NCBI RefSeq assembly: GCF_014836635.1
Contig: NZ_JACSQL010000002.1
Location: 124,001-188,000 of the forward strand
Origin: Paenibacillus gallinarum
GTDB taxonomy: Bacteria; Bacillota; Bacilli; Paenibacillales; Paenibacillaceae
Reading direction: 5' to 3'
DNA: 64,000 nt
The position numbers and the translations under genes were made by a program. How positions within the stretch are numbered: the first letter of the stretch is position 1; every line of letters begins with the position of its first letter. This document shows positions 8,344-18,096 of this stretch, piece by piece. The notes under the pieces are model-generated. The model was not told where the DNA came from and did not search any database. It worked only from the letters and a program-made list of their open reading frames with translations.

Positions 8344-9798
8344 ATGGGGGCGTATAGCTTGATAATGAAGCGATCGATTTTGATCCTAGCGGCAGCGATG
8401 ATTATATTCGGACTAAGTCCGAAGCCGGCTCAAGCATCGCCGTACGAGGGATATACTTATTCGTATTGGGAAGATGACGTTAAGTCGCCGATTGCTTATC
8501 TTCCTTCCAGGATGATAACGGGCCAGGAGTTAGGGATTGGACCATTCACGACGCCGAGTGATATGTTTGCGGCGCCTGACGGTAAACTGTACGTTCTGGA
8601 TTCCGGTAACGGGCGAATTGTAGTGCTTAACAGGGAGTGGAAGGTGATCGACCAAATCCAAGGTTTCGATAATAATGGCAAACAGGACAGCTTTAATAAA
8701 CCGGAAGGCATTTTCGTTACCGCAGCAGGCCGTGTTTTTGTAGCGGATACCGAAAATAGGCGCGTAGTCGTATTAGACGAAAATGGAAAGTTTATCAGAG
8801 AAATTGGTGCTCCGAAGTCGGAGGTGCTCAGTGACAATTTCGAATACTTCCCACGCAAAGTTATTGTCGATAAAGCCGGCCGTATCTACGTCGTTGCGAG
8901 AGGCGTCTTTGACGGCATTATTGAGTTTGATAACGAAGGCGGCTTTACCGGTTTTATAGGTACCAATAAAGTGCAATTCGATCCTGTCGATTTGTTCTGG
9001 AAAACAGTATCCACCAAAGAACAACGAGAAAAGATGATCCGCTTTGTCCCGATTGAATTTAATAATACGGATTTAGATGCAGACGGATTTATTTATACGA
9101 CTACGGCGGATAAGCAAACTGCAGTTCCTGTCAAAAGGCTGAACCCGTCGGGCATCGATGTGCTTCGTATAAACGGGGAACTAGGCCCGATAGGTGATCT
9201 TAGTAGAGAAAGATCGGCTTTCATCGACATTGATGTTAGCGGTAATGGTGTGTACCGGACGCTTGATTCAACTCGGGGACGCGTTTTTACTTACAACGAG
9301 GACGGTAATTTGTTGTACGTAGTCGGTCAACTTGGAAATCAACTCGGCACATTCAAAACACCGATTGCAATTGAAAGTTTCGATAATCGTATCTTCGTTT
9401 TGGATCAAGATCTAGGAATGATTACGGAATTTACCGTGACCAAATTCGGAAGCCTGGTTAATGAAGCGAATGGATTATACAGCATAGGGAAGCACGATGA
9501 TGCCGCGAAGCTATGGGAACAGGTGCTCAAGCTTGACGCAAATTTTGAAATGGCTTATGTCGGAATCGGCAAGTCGATGCTGCGTCAAGGAGAATACAAG
9601 GAAGCTATGAAATATCTGAAGCTGGGAAATGACAGGGAATATTATTCTAAAGCATTAACGAAGTTTCGCAGGGAATATATGCGGGAATATTTTGGGATCT
9701 ACATGACGATGGTGATCATACTCATAGGGGCCGCAATAGCCGTGCGCCGAGTTCTGAAGGTAAGAAAAGGGGGCATGAAACAGAATGCAGTTTCTTAA
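8344..9798 (+). CDS. Exported NHL-repeat protein with TPR segment and C-terminal membrane anchor
   Basis: This 484-residue protein starts at ATG 8344; an in-frame ATG at 8365 would give a more standard signal peptide ending in AQA. Residues about 55-375 contain NHL/beta-propeller repeats (for example GKLYVLDSGNGRIVVLN, GRVFVADTENRRVVVLD). A tetratricopeptide-like pair follows at about 385-435 (LYSIGKHDDAAKLWEQVL). A membrane helix at about 447-467 has a short basic cytoplasmic tail. The predicted product is a propeller and TPR outside the cell, tethered at its C-terminus. It overlaps the next gene by 14 bases. A sensor or scaffold role would fit but is inferred; I know of no assigned function. 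Confidence 0.8.
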   Translation: MGAYSLIMKRSILILAAAMIIFGLSPKPAQASPYEGYTYSYWEDDVKSPIAYLPSRMITGQELGIGPFTTPSDMFAAPDGKLYVLDSGNGRIVVLNREWKVIDQIQGFDNNGKQDSFNKPEGIFVTAAGRVFVADTENRRVVVLDENGKFIREIGAPKSEVLSDNFEYFPRKVIVDKAGRIYVVARGVFDGIIEFDNEGGFTGFIGTNKVQFDPVDLFWKTVSTKEQREKMIRFVPIEFNNTDLDADGFIYTTTADKQTAVPVKRLNPSGIDVLRINGELGPIGDLSRERSAFIDIDVSGNGVYRTLDSTRGRVFTYNEDGNLLYVVGQLGNQLGTFKTPIAIESFDNRIFVLDQDLGMITEFTVTKFGSLVNEANGLYSIGKHDDAAKLWEQVLKLDANFEMAYVGIGKSMLRQGEYKEAMKYLKLGNDREYYSKALTKFRREYMREYFGIYMTMVIILIGAAIAVRRVLKVRKGGMKQNAVS

Positions 9799-10408
9799 GG
9801 ACGCTAAATACACGCTGCACGTTGCTTTTCATCCCTTTGATGGGTTTTGGGATCTGAAATACGAGAATAAAGGGAAGCTCAGAATCGCGCTTACGATCTT
9901 GTTATGCGTGACGGTTATGATGATACTGAAACGTCAATATGCCGGCTATGTAGTCAACTTTAATTACCCGCTTGATCTGAACAGCATAGACGAGTTGAAA
10001 TACATTGTCCTTCCATTCTTGCTCTGGTGCGTCGCGAATTGGTCGCTCACGACACTGATGGACGGGGAAGGAAAGTTTAAAGAAATTGTCATCGCCACAG
10101 GCTACGCGATGATCCCTTTAATTCTTATCTATCTGCCTAATTTATTGCTTAGCAATGTCATTTCACTGCGGGAGTCTCCGTTCTATTATTTACTGGAATC
10201 AGTGGCTATGCTTTGGTTTATGTGGTTATTGTTTATCGGAACAATGACGGTTCATCAATATACGGTTATCAAAACGATCATGACGATGTTCTTAACGGTC
10301 GTGGTTATGGGTGTCATCATCTTTTTAGGGCTTCTTTTCTTCAGTCTCATTCAACAATTTGTTGGGTTTGTTTATACGATCTATCAGGAACTTTCATTGC
10401 GATCATGA
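9785..10408 (+). CDS. YIP1 family multi-pass membrane protein
   Basis: This 207-residue protein has about five hydrophobic spans. The N-terminal FHPFDGFWDLKYENKGKLRIA motif region and the overall topology are those of bacterial YIP1-domain proteins. The function of this family in bacteria is not established. Its start codon lies inside the preceding NHL gene and its stop is 17 bases before the next start, so it is translationally linked to both. The tight NHL-YIP1-DUF5696 arrangement suggests the three proteins act together in the membrane or at the cell surface. Confidence 0.75.
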   Translation: MQFLKDAKYTLHVAFHPFDGFWDLKYENKGKLRIALTILLCVTVMMILKRQYAGYVVNFNYPLDLNSIDELKYIVLPFLLWCVANWSLTTLMDGEGKFKEIVIATGYAMIPLILIYLPNLLLSNVISLRESPFYYLLESVAMLWFMWLLFIGTMTVHQYTVIKTIMTMFLTVVVMGVIIFLGLLFFSLIQQFVGFVYTIYQELSLRS

Positions 10409-10424
10409 GAAAGGGGGCCAGGCG

Positions 10425-13007
10425 GTGAAGCGAAGACTTGCGATTATCTTGACTACAGTCATTATCGGCTGTTTGCTAATATCCCAAGGCACCAATTTCG
10501 CGAAACCTATATCGGGGACGGAATCTGAATTAAAGACAGAGACAGTGTCCGAATCTGCGCAGGCCGATGAACAGACTGTCGTGGGTACGGCTACGAGTGT
10601 CGACTCCGGTAAAGCGGCGAGTATAGCTAGCGGTATGGAAATGGCGGCAGAGAATGAATTTTTGATTTTGTACGTCAACACGTTAACGACGGAAATCGCT
10701 GTTCAAGATAAGCGCAGCGGAGCAATTTGGTATTCCAATCCTCAAGATCGCGAGGACGATTCAATCGCAACTGGATATAACAAGGCAAAGCTGAACGTAC
10801 AGATCGAAATATCTTATTTGGACAATGCAGGAAACTCATTAAAGTATGACAACTATACACATAGTGTTCAGAATGAACAATTTGTCTTAGAGAAGGTAAA
10901 AGGCGGCTTGAACATCGATTATACGCTGGGAGAAGCTAAAAGCGATATCGACGCGATCCCTAAATATATTAGCGAGGAAAGATTTCAAACTCTCATTATA
11001 GATAAACTTGAAGATGCGGGAGAAAAGAGAGAAGTTGAAAAACGTTTTAAACATAATGAGGAAGAGAAGAGATACGAAAGAAGGGACTCCTCACTCAAGG
11101 GCGTCGGATTAAAAAAGGTGACGGATGCTTTCGAAAAGGCCGGATATAACGAGGAACAGAAAGCGATCGATAACGCTGCGTTTGGCGTGACGGCTGCTGA
11201 CAACCTCACTGTTAAGATTCCCCTCCATTATCGGCTTGATGGAGAGGACTTGAAGGTCACAATCGAGTCGGGCGGTATCGAATATCCGGAATCGCTGAAA
11301 ATTCAAACCCTATCCCTTTTACCATTCTTTGGTGCGAGTGGACTGGAGGATGAAGGTTATACACTCGTTCCGGATGGTTCTGGTTCACTGATCCGCTTCA
11401 ACAATGAAAAAACGTATGCTGCCCCGTTCCGTAAAGAGTTATATGGAACCGATTCAGCGATTAGTCAGCAGATCCGTATACAGAATGATAAAGCTGCGCG
11501 ATTGCCTGTATTCGGGATGAAATATGTAGACAGGGCAATCGTCGGTATCATTGAAGAGGGAGATGCAGTCGCTTCAGTCGAGGCTGACATAAGTGGAAGG
11601 CTGAACGTCTATAACACGGTGTCCCCTAGCTTTACGCTGCGCAAACTTGAGGAGGTCACACTGACGAATGGGTGGCGTTCTAGTACAGTGAAGAAGTTTC
11701 AAACAGAGCCTTTCCAAGGTGATATTAGCGTCCGCTACGGCTTTCTTGGCGCGGAGGAAGCCAGTTACTCTGGTATGGCCGCGCACTATCGGGATTATTT
11801 AATCAAGCAAGCAGGTTTAACTAGGCTGACAGGTGAAGAAAGTATTCCGTTTTATGCTGAGTTTATTGGTGGTATACCTAAAAAGAAATTTTTTATAGGC
11901 ATTCCCTACAACGCCTATGAGCCGCTTACGACTTTTAATCAGGCCGAATCCGTATTAGGTCAAATGCTGGAATCGGGAATAGACAACATCAAGCTTCGTT
12001 ATACAGGTTGGTTCAACGGCGGTATCAACCACGATCTTGCGAAATCTATTTCTGTCGACAAGAAGCTTGGAGGAAGCAAAGGGTTGAAAAAGCTGAAAAC
12101 TTATGCAGATGCGAATGGTATCTCGCTGTTCCCCGACGCATCATTTCTTGAAGCGGCTCCGCAATCGGAAGGTTTCAAAAACTCGCAGGCTTCCCGGTTT
12201 ATTACAGGCAAGCTGGCGAAAGTTTTTCCGTACAGTTATGCAGATTTCAAAGAAAAAGACGACCTCGAACCTGGTTATGTACTCAGTCCGAAGTCACTAC
12301 CTGAATTGGTAAGCGGATTCATAGACGATTACGAGAAGCTTCAGCTCACCGGATTGTCGCTGAGTGATCTTGGTAATAAGCTGAATTCCGACTTTAACCG
12401 TTCCCACGTTATTGATCGTGAAGAATCAAAAAGCATAGTGGACGAACAGTTGAAGCGAATAAGCAGCTCCATCGAGGAAATATTGCTTGAGGGCGGGAAT
12501 GCCTACGCGGCTCCTTATGCGGAGCATATCGTAGAAGCGCCGATGACAAGCAGCAACTTTATCATTACCGATGGAACCGTTCCTTTCTTTCAACTCGTGT
12601 TTCACGGATATGTAAATTATGCGGGAACCGCCTGGAATATGGCGGAGGATCAAGATTCTACGTACAACTTCTTGAAGGCGCTCGAAACGGGCTCAGCTAT
12701 GAATTACACGTGGTTTGTTGCTGATTCGTCGGTGATAAAAATGACGGATTTTGATCATTTGTATTCAGCCGATTACCGCCTATGGATCGAGGAAGCAGCA
12801 CAAAGGTATCGCGAACTTAACAATGTACTCCATGATGTACAATCCGAAACGATTACCGATCATCGAGAGCTTGCCCAAGGTGTGTTTCAAACTACGTTTG
12901 AAAAAGGAAAAACGATCATCGTCAATTATAACGATATGGAATCGAACGTGAACGGAATTATAGTGGGGGCAAAGGATTATTGGGTTGGAGGTGAAACGCA
13001 GCGATGA
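10425..13007 (+). CDS. Exported DUF5696-like protein
   Basis: I chose GTG 10425, which follows GAGAAAGGGGG at proper spacing; an ATG at 10359 in the same frame would overlap the YIP1 gene by 50 bases. The 860-residue product begins with a short basic region and hydrophobic segment (an IIGC lipobox-like motif near residue 16, but with hydrophobic residues after it). A 60-residue Ser/Thr/Glu-rich linker precedes the segment YVNTLTTEIAVQDKRSGAIW, which I associate with DUF5696. The rest looks like a large beta-rich domain plus a TIM-barrel-like half (FYAEFIGGIPKK, GLSLSDLGNKLNSDF). A glycan-active or glycan-binding role is suggested only by context. Confidence 0.72.
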   Translation: MKRRLAIILTTVIIGCLLISQGTNFAKPISGTESELKTETVSESAQADEQTVVGTATSVDSGKAASIASGMEMAAENEFLILYVNTLTTEIAVQDKRSGAIWYSNPQDREDDSIATGYNKAKLNVQIEISYLDNAGNSLKYDNYTHSVQNEQFVLEKVKGGLNIDYTLGEAKSDIDAIPKYISEERFQTLIIDKLEDAGEKREVEKRFKHNEEEKRYERRDSSLKGVGLKKVTDAFEKAGYNEEQKAIDNAAFGVTAADNLTVKIPLHYRLDGEDLKVTIESGGIEYPESLKIQTLSLLPFFGASGLEDEGYTLVPDGSGSLIRFNNEKTYAAPFRKELYGTDSAISQQIRIQNDKAARLPVFGMKYVDRAIVGIIEEGDAVASVEADISGRLNVYNTVSPSFTLRKLEEVTLTNGWRSSTVKKFQTEPFQGDISVRYGFLGAEEASYSGMAAHYRDYLIKQAGLTRLTGEESIPFYAEFIGGIPKKKFFIGIPYNAYEPLTTFNQAESVLGQMLESGIDNIKLRYTGWFNGGINHDLAKSISVDKKLGGSKGLKKLKTYADANGISLFPDASFLEAAPQSEGFKNSQASRFITGKLAKVFPYSYADFKEKDDLEPGYVLSPKSLPELVSGFIDDYEKLQLTGLSLSDLGNKLNSDFNRSHVIDREESKSIVDEQLKRISSSIEEILLEGGNAYAAPYAEHIVEAPMTSSNFIITDGTVPFFQLVFHGYVNYAGTAWNMAEDQDSTYNFLKALETGSAMNYTWFVADSSVIKMTDFDHLYSADYRLWIEEAAQRYRELNNVLHDVQSETITDHRELAQGVFQTTFEKGKTIIVNYNDMESNVNGIIVGAKDYWVGGETQR

Positions 13008-13903
13008 GGTTCAGGAAGCTTTCGCTTGAACAAAAAAACAGATATTACGGACTTTATTTCATACTTCCGTGGTTTGCAGGCTTCTTGTTCCTGTTTATGA
13101 TTCCGCTGCTGTCCTCATTCCGGTACAGTTTAAGCAATCTGCAGGTTACGGATGAGGGATTTAGCCTGAAGTTTATCGGCTTGTCCAACTATCGAGAGGC
13201 TCTGCTTTCACATGAATCTTATGTCAGGGTATTGACGGAATCTGTGATGAATATTGCGATTAATACACCGCTTGTTATTATATTCAGTTTATTTTTTGCG
13301 GTTCTTCTCAATCAGAAGTTTAGAGGACGGGTGATTGCTCGGGCAATCTTCTTCCTTCCCGTTATACTCGCATCCGGAATTATTGCCAGCATCGAAAACG
13401 GTGATTTGATGCAGTCGGTCGTTCGAAGTGCGAACGATACGACCGGAGGCGGTTTATCTTTTATGAAAAATCTGGAGCTCACTATCATGCTCGTTGAATC
13501 AGGGATCAATGTTACTTTGGTAGAGTATTTGACAGGGGCTGTCAGCCGGATTTATGAGATTGTAAGTCAATCAGGTGTCCAAATTTTAATTTTTCTAGCT
13601 GGGCTTCAGTCAATCTCTCCCTCCTTATACGAGGCCGCCAAGATTGAAGGATCTACTGGTTACGAGGCTTTTTGGAAAATTACATTCCCCATGATCAGCC
13701 CATTGATTCTGACGAATCTGGTATACACGATAATCAATAGCTTTATCAGTGATGATACAAGCCGATTAGTAGTGGATACAGCATTCAAAAGCTTCGATTT
13801 TGGTCTCAGTGCTGCCATGGCATGGATGTATTTTGCCGTCATTGCACTTGTACTGTGGGTCACGACTTTGATCGTGTCGCGAAAGGTATTTTACCAAGAT
13901 TAG
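13004..13903 (+). CDS. Carbohydrate ABC transporter permease (second pair, MalF type)
   Basis: This 299-residue, six-span permease has the EAA loop EAAKIEGSTGYEAFWKITFP near residue 210. Its ATG overlaps the stop of the preceding gene (ATGA), a mark of translational coupling. The periplasmic loop carries an insertion with a long acidic/Ser stretch (about 125-180) compared with usual MalF-type proteins. With the next gene it forms the second permease heterodimer in the same operon. Whether it uses the 463- or the 974-residue binding protein cannot be decided from sequence. Confidence 0.9.
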   Translation: MRFRKLSLEQKNRYYGLYFILPWFAGFLFLFMIPLLSSFRYSLSNLQVTDEGFSLKFIGLSNYREALLSHESYVRVLTESVMNIAINTPLVIIFSLFFAVLLNQKFRGRVIARAIFFLPVILASGIIASIENGDLMQSVVRSANDTTGGGLSFMKNLELTIMLVESGINVTLVEYLTGAVSRIYEIVSQSGVQILIFLAGLQSISPSLYEAAKIEGSTGYEAFWKITFPMISPLILTNLVYTIINSFISDDTSRLVVDTAFKSFDFGLSAAMAWMYFAVIALVLWVTTLIVSRKVFYQD

Positions 13904-13923
13904 CGGTTTGAAGGAGGGATTAC

Positions 13924-14940
13924 ATGAAGATGGAAAGCGTAGTGCAAAAGCGGCAGACGAAAGAAGAGCGAATACAACGTATAACATCCCCTGACTATTG
14001 GATTGAATTCACAAAGAGATGGTTATGGATCTTCGTCCGATTTGTACTCATTTTTGGTATCTCGTTTGTCATCATCTATCCGATTTTATTGAAGTTATCG
14101 ATTTCGTTTAAGAGTATGGACGATTTATACGATCCCACCGTCATTTGGGTGCCTAAGCAGTTTACGCTTGAGAACTTCAAGCTGGTATTCGAAGCGATGA
14201 ATTATCCGCGTGTTTTGCTCAATACGTTTTTTCTCTCTTCCGCAGTTATGTTGCTGCAGACGATATCTTGCGTGCTGGCTGGTTACGGTTTTGCGAGAGT
14301 GAAGTTCAAGGGAAGCGGTCTTTTATTTGGGGCTGTTATTTTCACAATTTTAGTGCCATCCCATACGATTATGATCCCGCTCTATCTAAACTTCAAAAAT
14401 TTTGATCTGTTTGGAGTAATTGAGCTGATTAGCGGCAAACCCGCTAACTTAATCAACTCCTACTGGCCATTTATCATTTCTGCAGTTCTCGGCATGGGCG
14501 TGAAGACGGGCTTATACGTCTATATTTTCCGCCAGTTTTTCAAAGGGATTCCACGGGAGATTGAAGAAGCCGCATACGTCGACGGAGCGGGCTACTTTAA
14601 AACTTTTAGTAGAGTTATTTTACCCAATGCAGTCCCTGCGATGGTAACAGTCATGTTGTTCTCGTTCGTATGGCAATGGAACGATTCCTTCTTTACAAAC
14701 ATGTATTTGAATGAACCAAAGGTCATGTCGTCGATGATGTCATCTTCCGGATATGCAATTGCAACGTACCTTAGCGGAGGGGAACAGGCAGCAACGGCAT
14801 CCTACGTTCAGGATCCGTTTTTCATGTCGATGATGATGAATACCAGCGTCTTGATGGCTATATTCCCCCTTATTATTTTATATCTGTTCGTGCAAAGGCA
14901 CTTTGTAGAAAGTGTGGAACGTTCAGGATTAGTAGGTTAG
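13924..14940 (+). CDS. Carbohydrate ABC transporter permease (second pair, MalG type)
   Basis: This 338-residue protein has a charged N-terminal cytoplasmic extension of about 40 residues, then six spans. The EAA loop EEAAYVDGAGYFKTFSRVIL lies near residue 214. AAGGAGGG precedes ATG 13924. It lies 20 bases after its partner and is followed directly by the GH30-GH43 gene. The N-terminal extension is longer than in the first-pair MalG-type protein (287 residues), so the two pairs are not recent duplicates of each other. Confidence 0.9.
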   Translation: MKMESVVQKRQTKEERIQRITSPDYWIEFTKRWLWIFVRFVLIFGISFVIIYPILLKLSISFKSMDDLYDPTVIWVPKQFTLENFKLVFEAMNYPRVLLNTFFLSSAVMLLQTISCVLAGYGFARVKFKGSGLLFGAVIFTILVPSHTIMIPLYLNFKNFDLFGVIELISGKPANLINSYWPFIISAVLGMGVKTGLYVYIFRQFFKGIPREIEEAAYVDGAGYFKTFSRVILPNAVPAMVTVMLFSFVWQWNDSFFTNMYLNEPKVMSSMMSSSGYAIATYLSGGEQAATASYVQDPFFMSMMMNTSVLMAIFPLIILYLFVQRHFVESVERSGLVG

Positions 14941-14949
14941 GAGATGCGG

Positions 14950-17907
14950 ATGAAAAAGAAAACGATAGTCATCACACTTGTCGCTGTTTCTTCAGTACTC
15001 GGTTTGTATTTCGGAATTACATCAGGTGGGTCCGGCAGTTCTCATAATTCAAATAAGGTGAAAGAGGCGGAGGAGCCCATACAGCAGCCGGTGCCTTTGG
15101 ACGCCTATGTATCGATTGATGGATCGGAACGATATCAAACGATTGATAATTTCGGTGCTTCCGACGCGTGGTCCATGGATCCTATAGGGAAACATTGGAC
15201 AGATGAAAATAAAAATCGCGTAGCGGATTTACTTTTTTCAAGAGAGAAAGGGATCGGGTTATCGGCCTGGCGTTTTAATATTGGCGCAGGGTCGGCAGAA
15301 ACGGACCAGACGATTATTCCTGATCCGTGGCGGCGGGCTGAGGCATTCAAGATGTCAGAGGATGACGATTACGATTGGAGCAAACAGCAGGGGCAGCAGT
15401 GGTTTTTGCAGGCTGCCAAGGCGCGCGGGGTAGATACCCTGATCGCGTTCGTGAACAGTCCTCCGGTATGGATGACAAAGAATGGTCACGCCCAGCCTGA
15501 TATGTCTGTTGGCTCCACGAATTTGAAAGAAGGCTACGAGGATAAGTTTGCAACATACTTAATTGATGTTTTAGCCCATTTTAGACAGGAAGGTCTCGAC
15601 TTTACATATATAAGTCCCATTAACGAGCCGACCTGGGATTGGAATCAGGCACATCAGGAAGGGAATCGTTATAACAATGATGATCTAAAACGCGTTATTC
15701 TCGAATTGTATCGGCAGATAAAGGAAAGCGGATTAGATGTGCAAATCAGCGCACAAGACGGTGTGGAAATCACCTCGTTATTAGATGATGAATATTATCA
15801 AAGGTTTGCAGGTGGGGAGCAATATACGGGCGGGGCCAACAGTCTTGGAACAGGCAAATACCGCGAATACATTAAGGATTTACTCGGCGACCCTGATCTT
15901 AAGGAAGCGATTGGCAATAAGATTGCTTCGCATTCCTATTGGTCTGATTACAGTAAGCCAGGTGACGATCGGTTGGGTGAACTTAGAGAGTTACTGGTTG
16001 CTAATATGAAAAAGTATGATGCCGATGCAAAATATTGGGTCACGGAATATTGTATACTCGGGGATTACGGTCCCGGCCGTGACCTTGGCATGGCTCCCGC
16101 TTTGCATGTGGCCCGAACCATTCACTTTGATTTAACTGAGGCGAATGCAGCCGCATGGCAGTGGTGGACGGCGGTTTCCAAGGTGGATTACAAAGATGGG
16201 CTGATCTATACCGATTTTAAAGAGGCGGGCGACGAGCAAAATATTTTAACTTCTAAAATCATGTGGACTCTTGGTAATTACAGCAAATTTATACGCCCAG
16301 GGGCAGATCGTATCTCGCTTTCGGGCCTGGATGAGAATTCCCGTAGCGGTTTACTGGGTTCGGCATACGTTCATGCCGGTGAACAGACGGTTACTGCCGT
16401 GTTTGTTAATGATAGCGAAGAGGATAAGCGTATTCGCATTTCTCTGGAAGGCGTGGACAAGAACCACTCGATCGCGAAGATGGAATCCTACATTACGTCG
16501 GATAGCCATGATCTTGCTCGGGGAGAGGATGTTCCTATGCTAGAAGATCATTCTTTTGAAGCAACGATTCCTGCGAAGTCTGTTGTTACCCTGACGGGCG
16601 GAGGGGCAGAGGGTACAGTCGAAGCAATTGATGACATGGAAAGTGAAGTGACGACGAAAATGAATGCTGAGAATGGAAATAGCGGAAGTGATGAAGAAGC
16701 GGTTCAATGGGCTAAAGAAGCGCTCCAAGTATACAATATTGATAACGTAAAGGGTCACTTGAATTTGCCTGTCATAGGAGACAATGGAACGAAGATCATT
16801 TGGGAATCGGGTAATTCTAAAGTGATTACAGAGTCGGGAGAAGTGATGCGCCCTAGGAATGGGAACGGAGATGTATCCGTAGCACTCACAGCAACGATCT
16901 CCAAAAATGGAGTCACTGCAGTGAAAGTGTTTAACGCGGTAGTAATAGCGCAACCTGTCCAAGAAGATTACGCCGGTTATCTCTTCTCTTACTTTACGGG
17001 AGAAGGAACACCAGAAGGAGAGCAAGTTTATTTTGCACTTAGTGAAGGAAACGACCCGCTGCACTGGAAAGAGTTGAATGGCGGGAAGCCGGTACTTCTA
17101 TCTACAATGGGTGAAAAAGGAGTAAGGGATCCTTTTATGATCCGCTCTCCTGAAGGTGACAGATTCTATATGATAGCTACCGATTTAAAAATAAACGGTG
17201 ACTGGAACTGGGACCGAGCCCAAAGACAGGGGAGCCGCTCCATTGTGGTATGGGAATCAAGCGATCTTGTGAAGTGGTCGGAGCCAAGAATGGTAGAGAT
17301 TTCACCCGAAGAAGCGGGTAACACCTGGGCACCTGAGGTTTTTTACGATGAGACTACAGGTGAATATATTGTATTTTGGGCTTCCAAATTGTTTGCCGAT
17401 GAAACCCATACCGGGGATGCTCATCAAAAAATCATGTACAGCAAAACCCGAGATTTTCATGTCTTTACGGAAGCACAGGAATATATAGATTTCGGATATT
17501 CCATTATCGATACGACAATGATTTCTCATAGAGGGAAGATCTATAGATTTACAAAAGATGAAAGAGATAACCAGTCTTTATCCCCTTACGGTAAAATGAT
17601 TTTTCAGGAGTCATTGGATTCCGTATTCGATCCTGATTATCAAATGATTAAAGAAGGTGTCGGCAGCATTAAAGGAGTCGAAGGACCAACTGTTTTCAAA
17701 TCCAATACGGAAGAAAAATGGTACCTGTTCGTCGACGAATTTGGTGGCAGAGGGTATGTGCCGCTTGAAACGACGGATCTGGACTCTGGAGTATGGAACA
17801 TTTCTCCGAAGTACGATTTACCCAATAGTCCTCGCCATGGGACGGTTATACCGATAACCAAAACCGAGTACGATGCTATTAACGCTAAATATTTGCTTAA
17901 CCGTTAG
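14950..17907 (+). CDS. GH30-GH43 fusion glycoside hydrolase
   Basis: An ATG at 14944 also exists, but AGGAG abuts it; ATG 14950 is better spaced. The 985-residue protein has an N-terminal membrane helix and tether (1-50). A GH30-type barrel (about 60-450) follows, with acid/base Glu in NEPTWDW (codon at 15625) and nucleophile Glu in WVTEYC (16045). A beta-strand cap leads to an atrophied Ig-like module (about 575-660). A GH43 propeller ends the protein (about 670-985), with Asp in RDPF (17128), Asp in DTTM (17509) and Glu in VEGP (17680). All expected catalytic residues of both domains are present. The GH30 sequence resembles beta-1,6-galactanases more than xylanases to me, so side-chain plus backbone attack on arabinogalactan is a plausible inference. 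Confidence 0.87.
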   Translation: MKKKTIVITLVAVSSVLGLYFGITSGGSGSSHNSNKVKEAEEPIQQPVPLDAYVSIDGSERYQTIDNFGASDAWSMDPIGKHWTDENKNRVADLLFSREKGIGLSAWRFNIGAGSAETDQTIIPDPWRRAEAFKMSEDDDYDWSKQQGQQWFLQAAKARGVDTLIAFVNSPPVWMTKNGHAQPDMSVGSTNLKEGYEDKFATYLIDVLAHFRQEGLDFTYISPINEPTWDWNQAHQEGNRYNNDDLKRVILELYRQIKESGLDVQISAQDGVEITSLLDDEYYQRFAGGEQYTGGANSLGTGKYREYIKDLLGDPDLKEAIGNKIASHSYWSDYSKPGDDRLGELRELLVANMKKYDADAKYWVTEYCILGDYGPGRDLGMAPALHVARTIHFDLTEANAAAWQWWTAVSKVDYKDGLIYTDFKEAGDEQNILTSKIMWTLGNYSKFIRPGADRISLSGLDENSRSGLLGSAYVHAGEQTVTAVFVNDSEEDKRIRISLEGVDKNHSIAKMESYITSDSHDLARGEDVPMLEDHSFEATIPAKSVVTLTGGGAEGTVEAIDDMESEVTTKMNAENGNSGSDEEAVQWAKEALQVYNIDNVKGHLNLPVIGDNGTKIIWESGNSKVITESGEVMRPRNGNGDVSVALTATISKNGVTAVKVFNAVVIAQPVQEDYAGYLFSYFTGEGTPEGEQVYFALSEGNDPLHWKELNGGKPVLLSTMGEKGVRDPFMIRSPEGDRFYMIATDLKINGDWNWDRAQRQGSRSIVVWESSDLVKWSEPRMVEISPEEAGNTWAPEVFYDETTGEYIVFWASKLFADETHTGDAHQKIMYSKTRDFHVFTEAQEYIDFGYSIIDTTMISHRGKIYRFTKDERDNQSLSPYGKMIFQESLDSVFDPDYQMIKEGVGSIKGVEGPTVFKSNTEEKWYLFVDEFGGRGYVPLETTDLDSGVWNISPKYDLPNSPRHGTVIPITKTEYDAINAKYLLNR

Positions 17908-17937
17908 AGTTTCAATAAATTAGAATGTAATATAAAA

Positions 17938-17996
17938 TACTCTCTTGGATTTATTTTGGATGACATATCCAGAATAATTTCAATGGGAGTTTTTTG
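17938..17996 (+). terminator. Possible long-stem terminator after the GH30-GH43 gene
   Basis: TGGAT/ATCCA forms an inner hairpin and outer ACTC/GAGT bases close around it, followed by TTTTTTG. The stem is broken and weak, but no better terminator was seen between 17908 and 18182. Confidence 0.3.
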
Positions 17997-18077
17997 TCGA
18001 GGGAGGAAATCCAATAAATGGCATAGGAAAGAAAGTTTAAGGAGGAGCATATACGGTTAAATTTGGGTATACCTATA

Positions 18078-18096
18078 CGAACGTACGTGCTATAAT
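18078..18096. promoter_or_regulatory. Promoter -10 with overlapping LexA-box-like sequence
   Basis: TATAAT at 18091-18096 has only a weak -35 (TATACC, 18068-18073). CGAACGTACGTGCT (18078-18091) abuts it and matches the Gram-positive LexA consensus CGAAC-RNRY-GTTYG at all but two positions. The gene downstream is the YdjM/YvsG type, and E. coli ydjM is a known LexA target. SOS control is therefore plausible but the second half-site is imperfect. Confidence 0.35.

Noticed and set aside
16540..17064. 174-codon reading frame on the minus strand
   Set aside because: It is antisense to the GH30-GH43 gene, whose own frame has clear domain sequence throughout.
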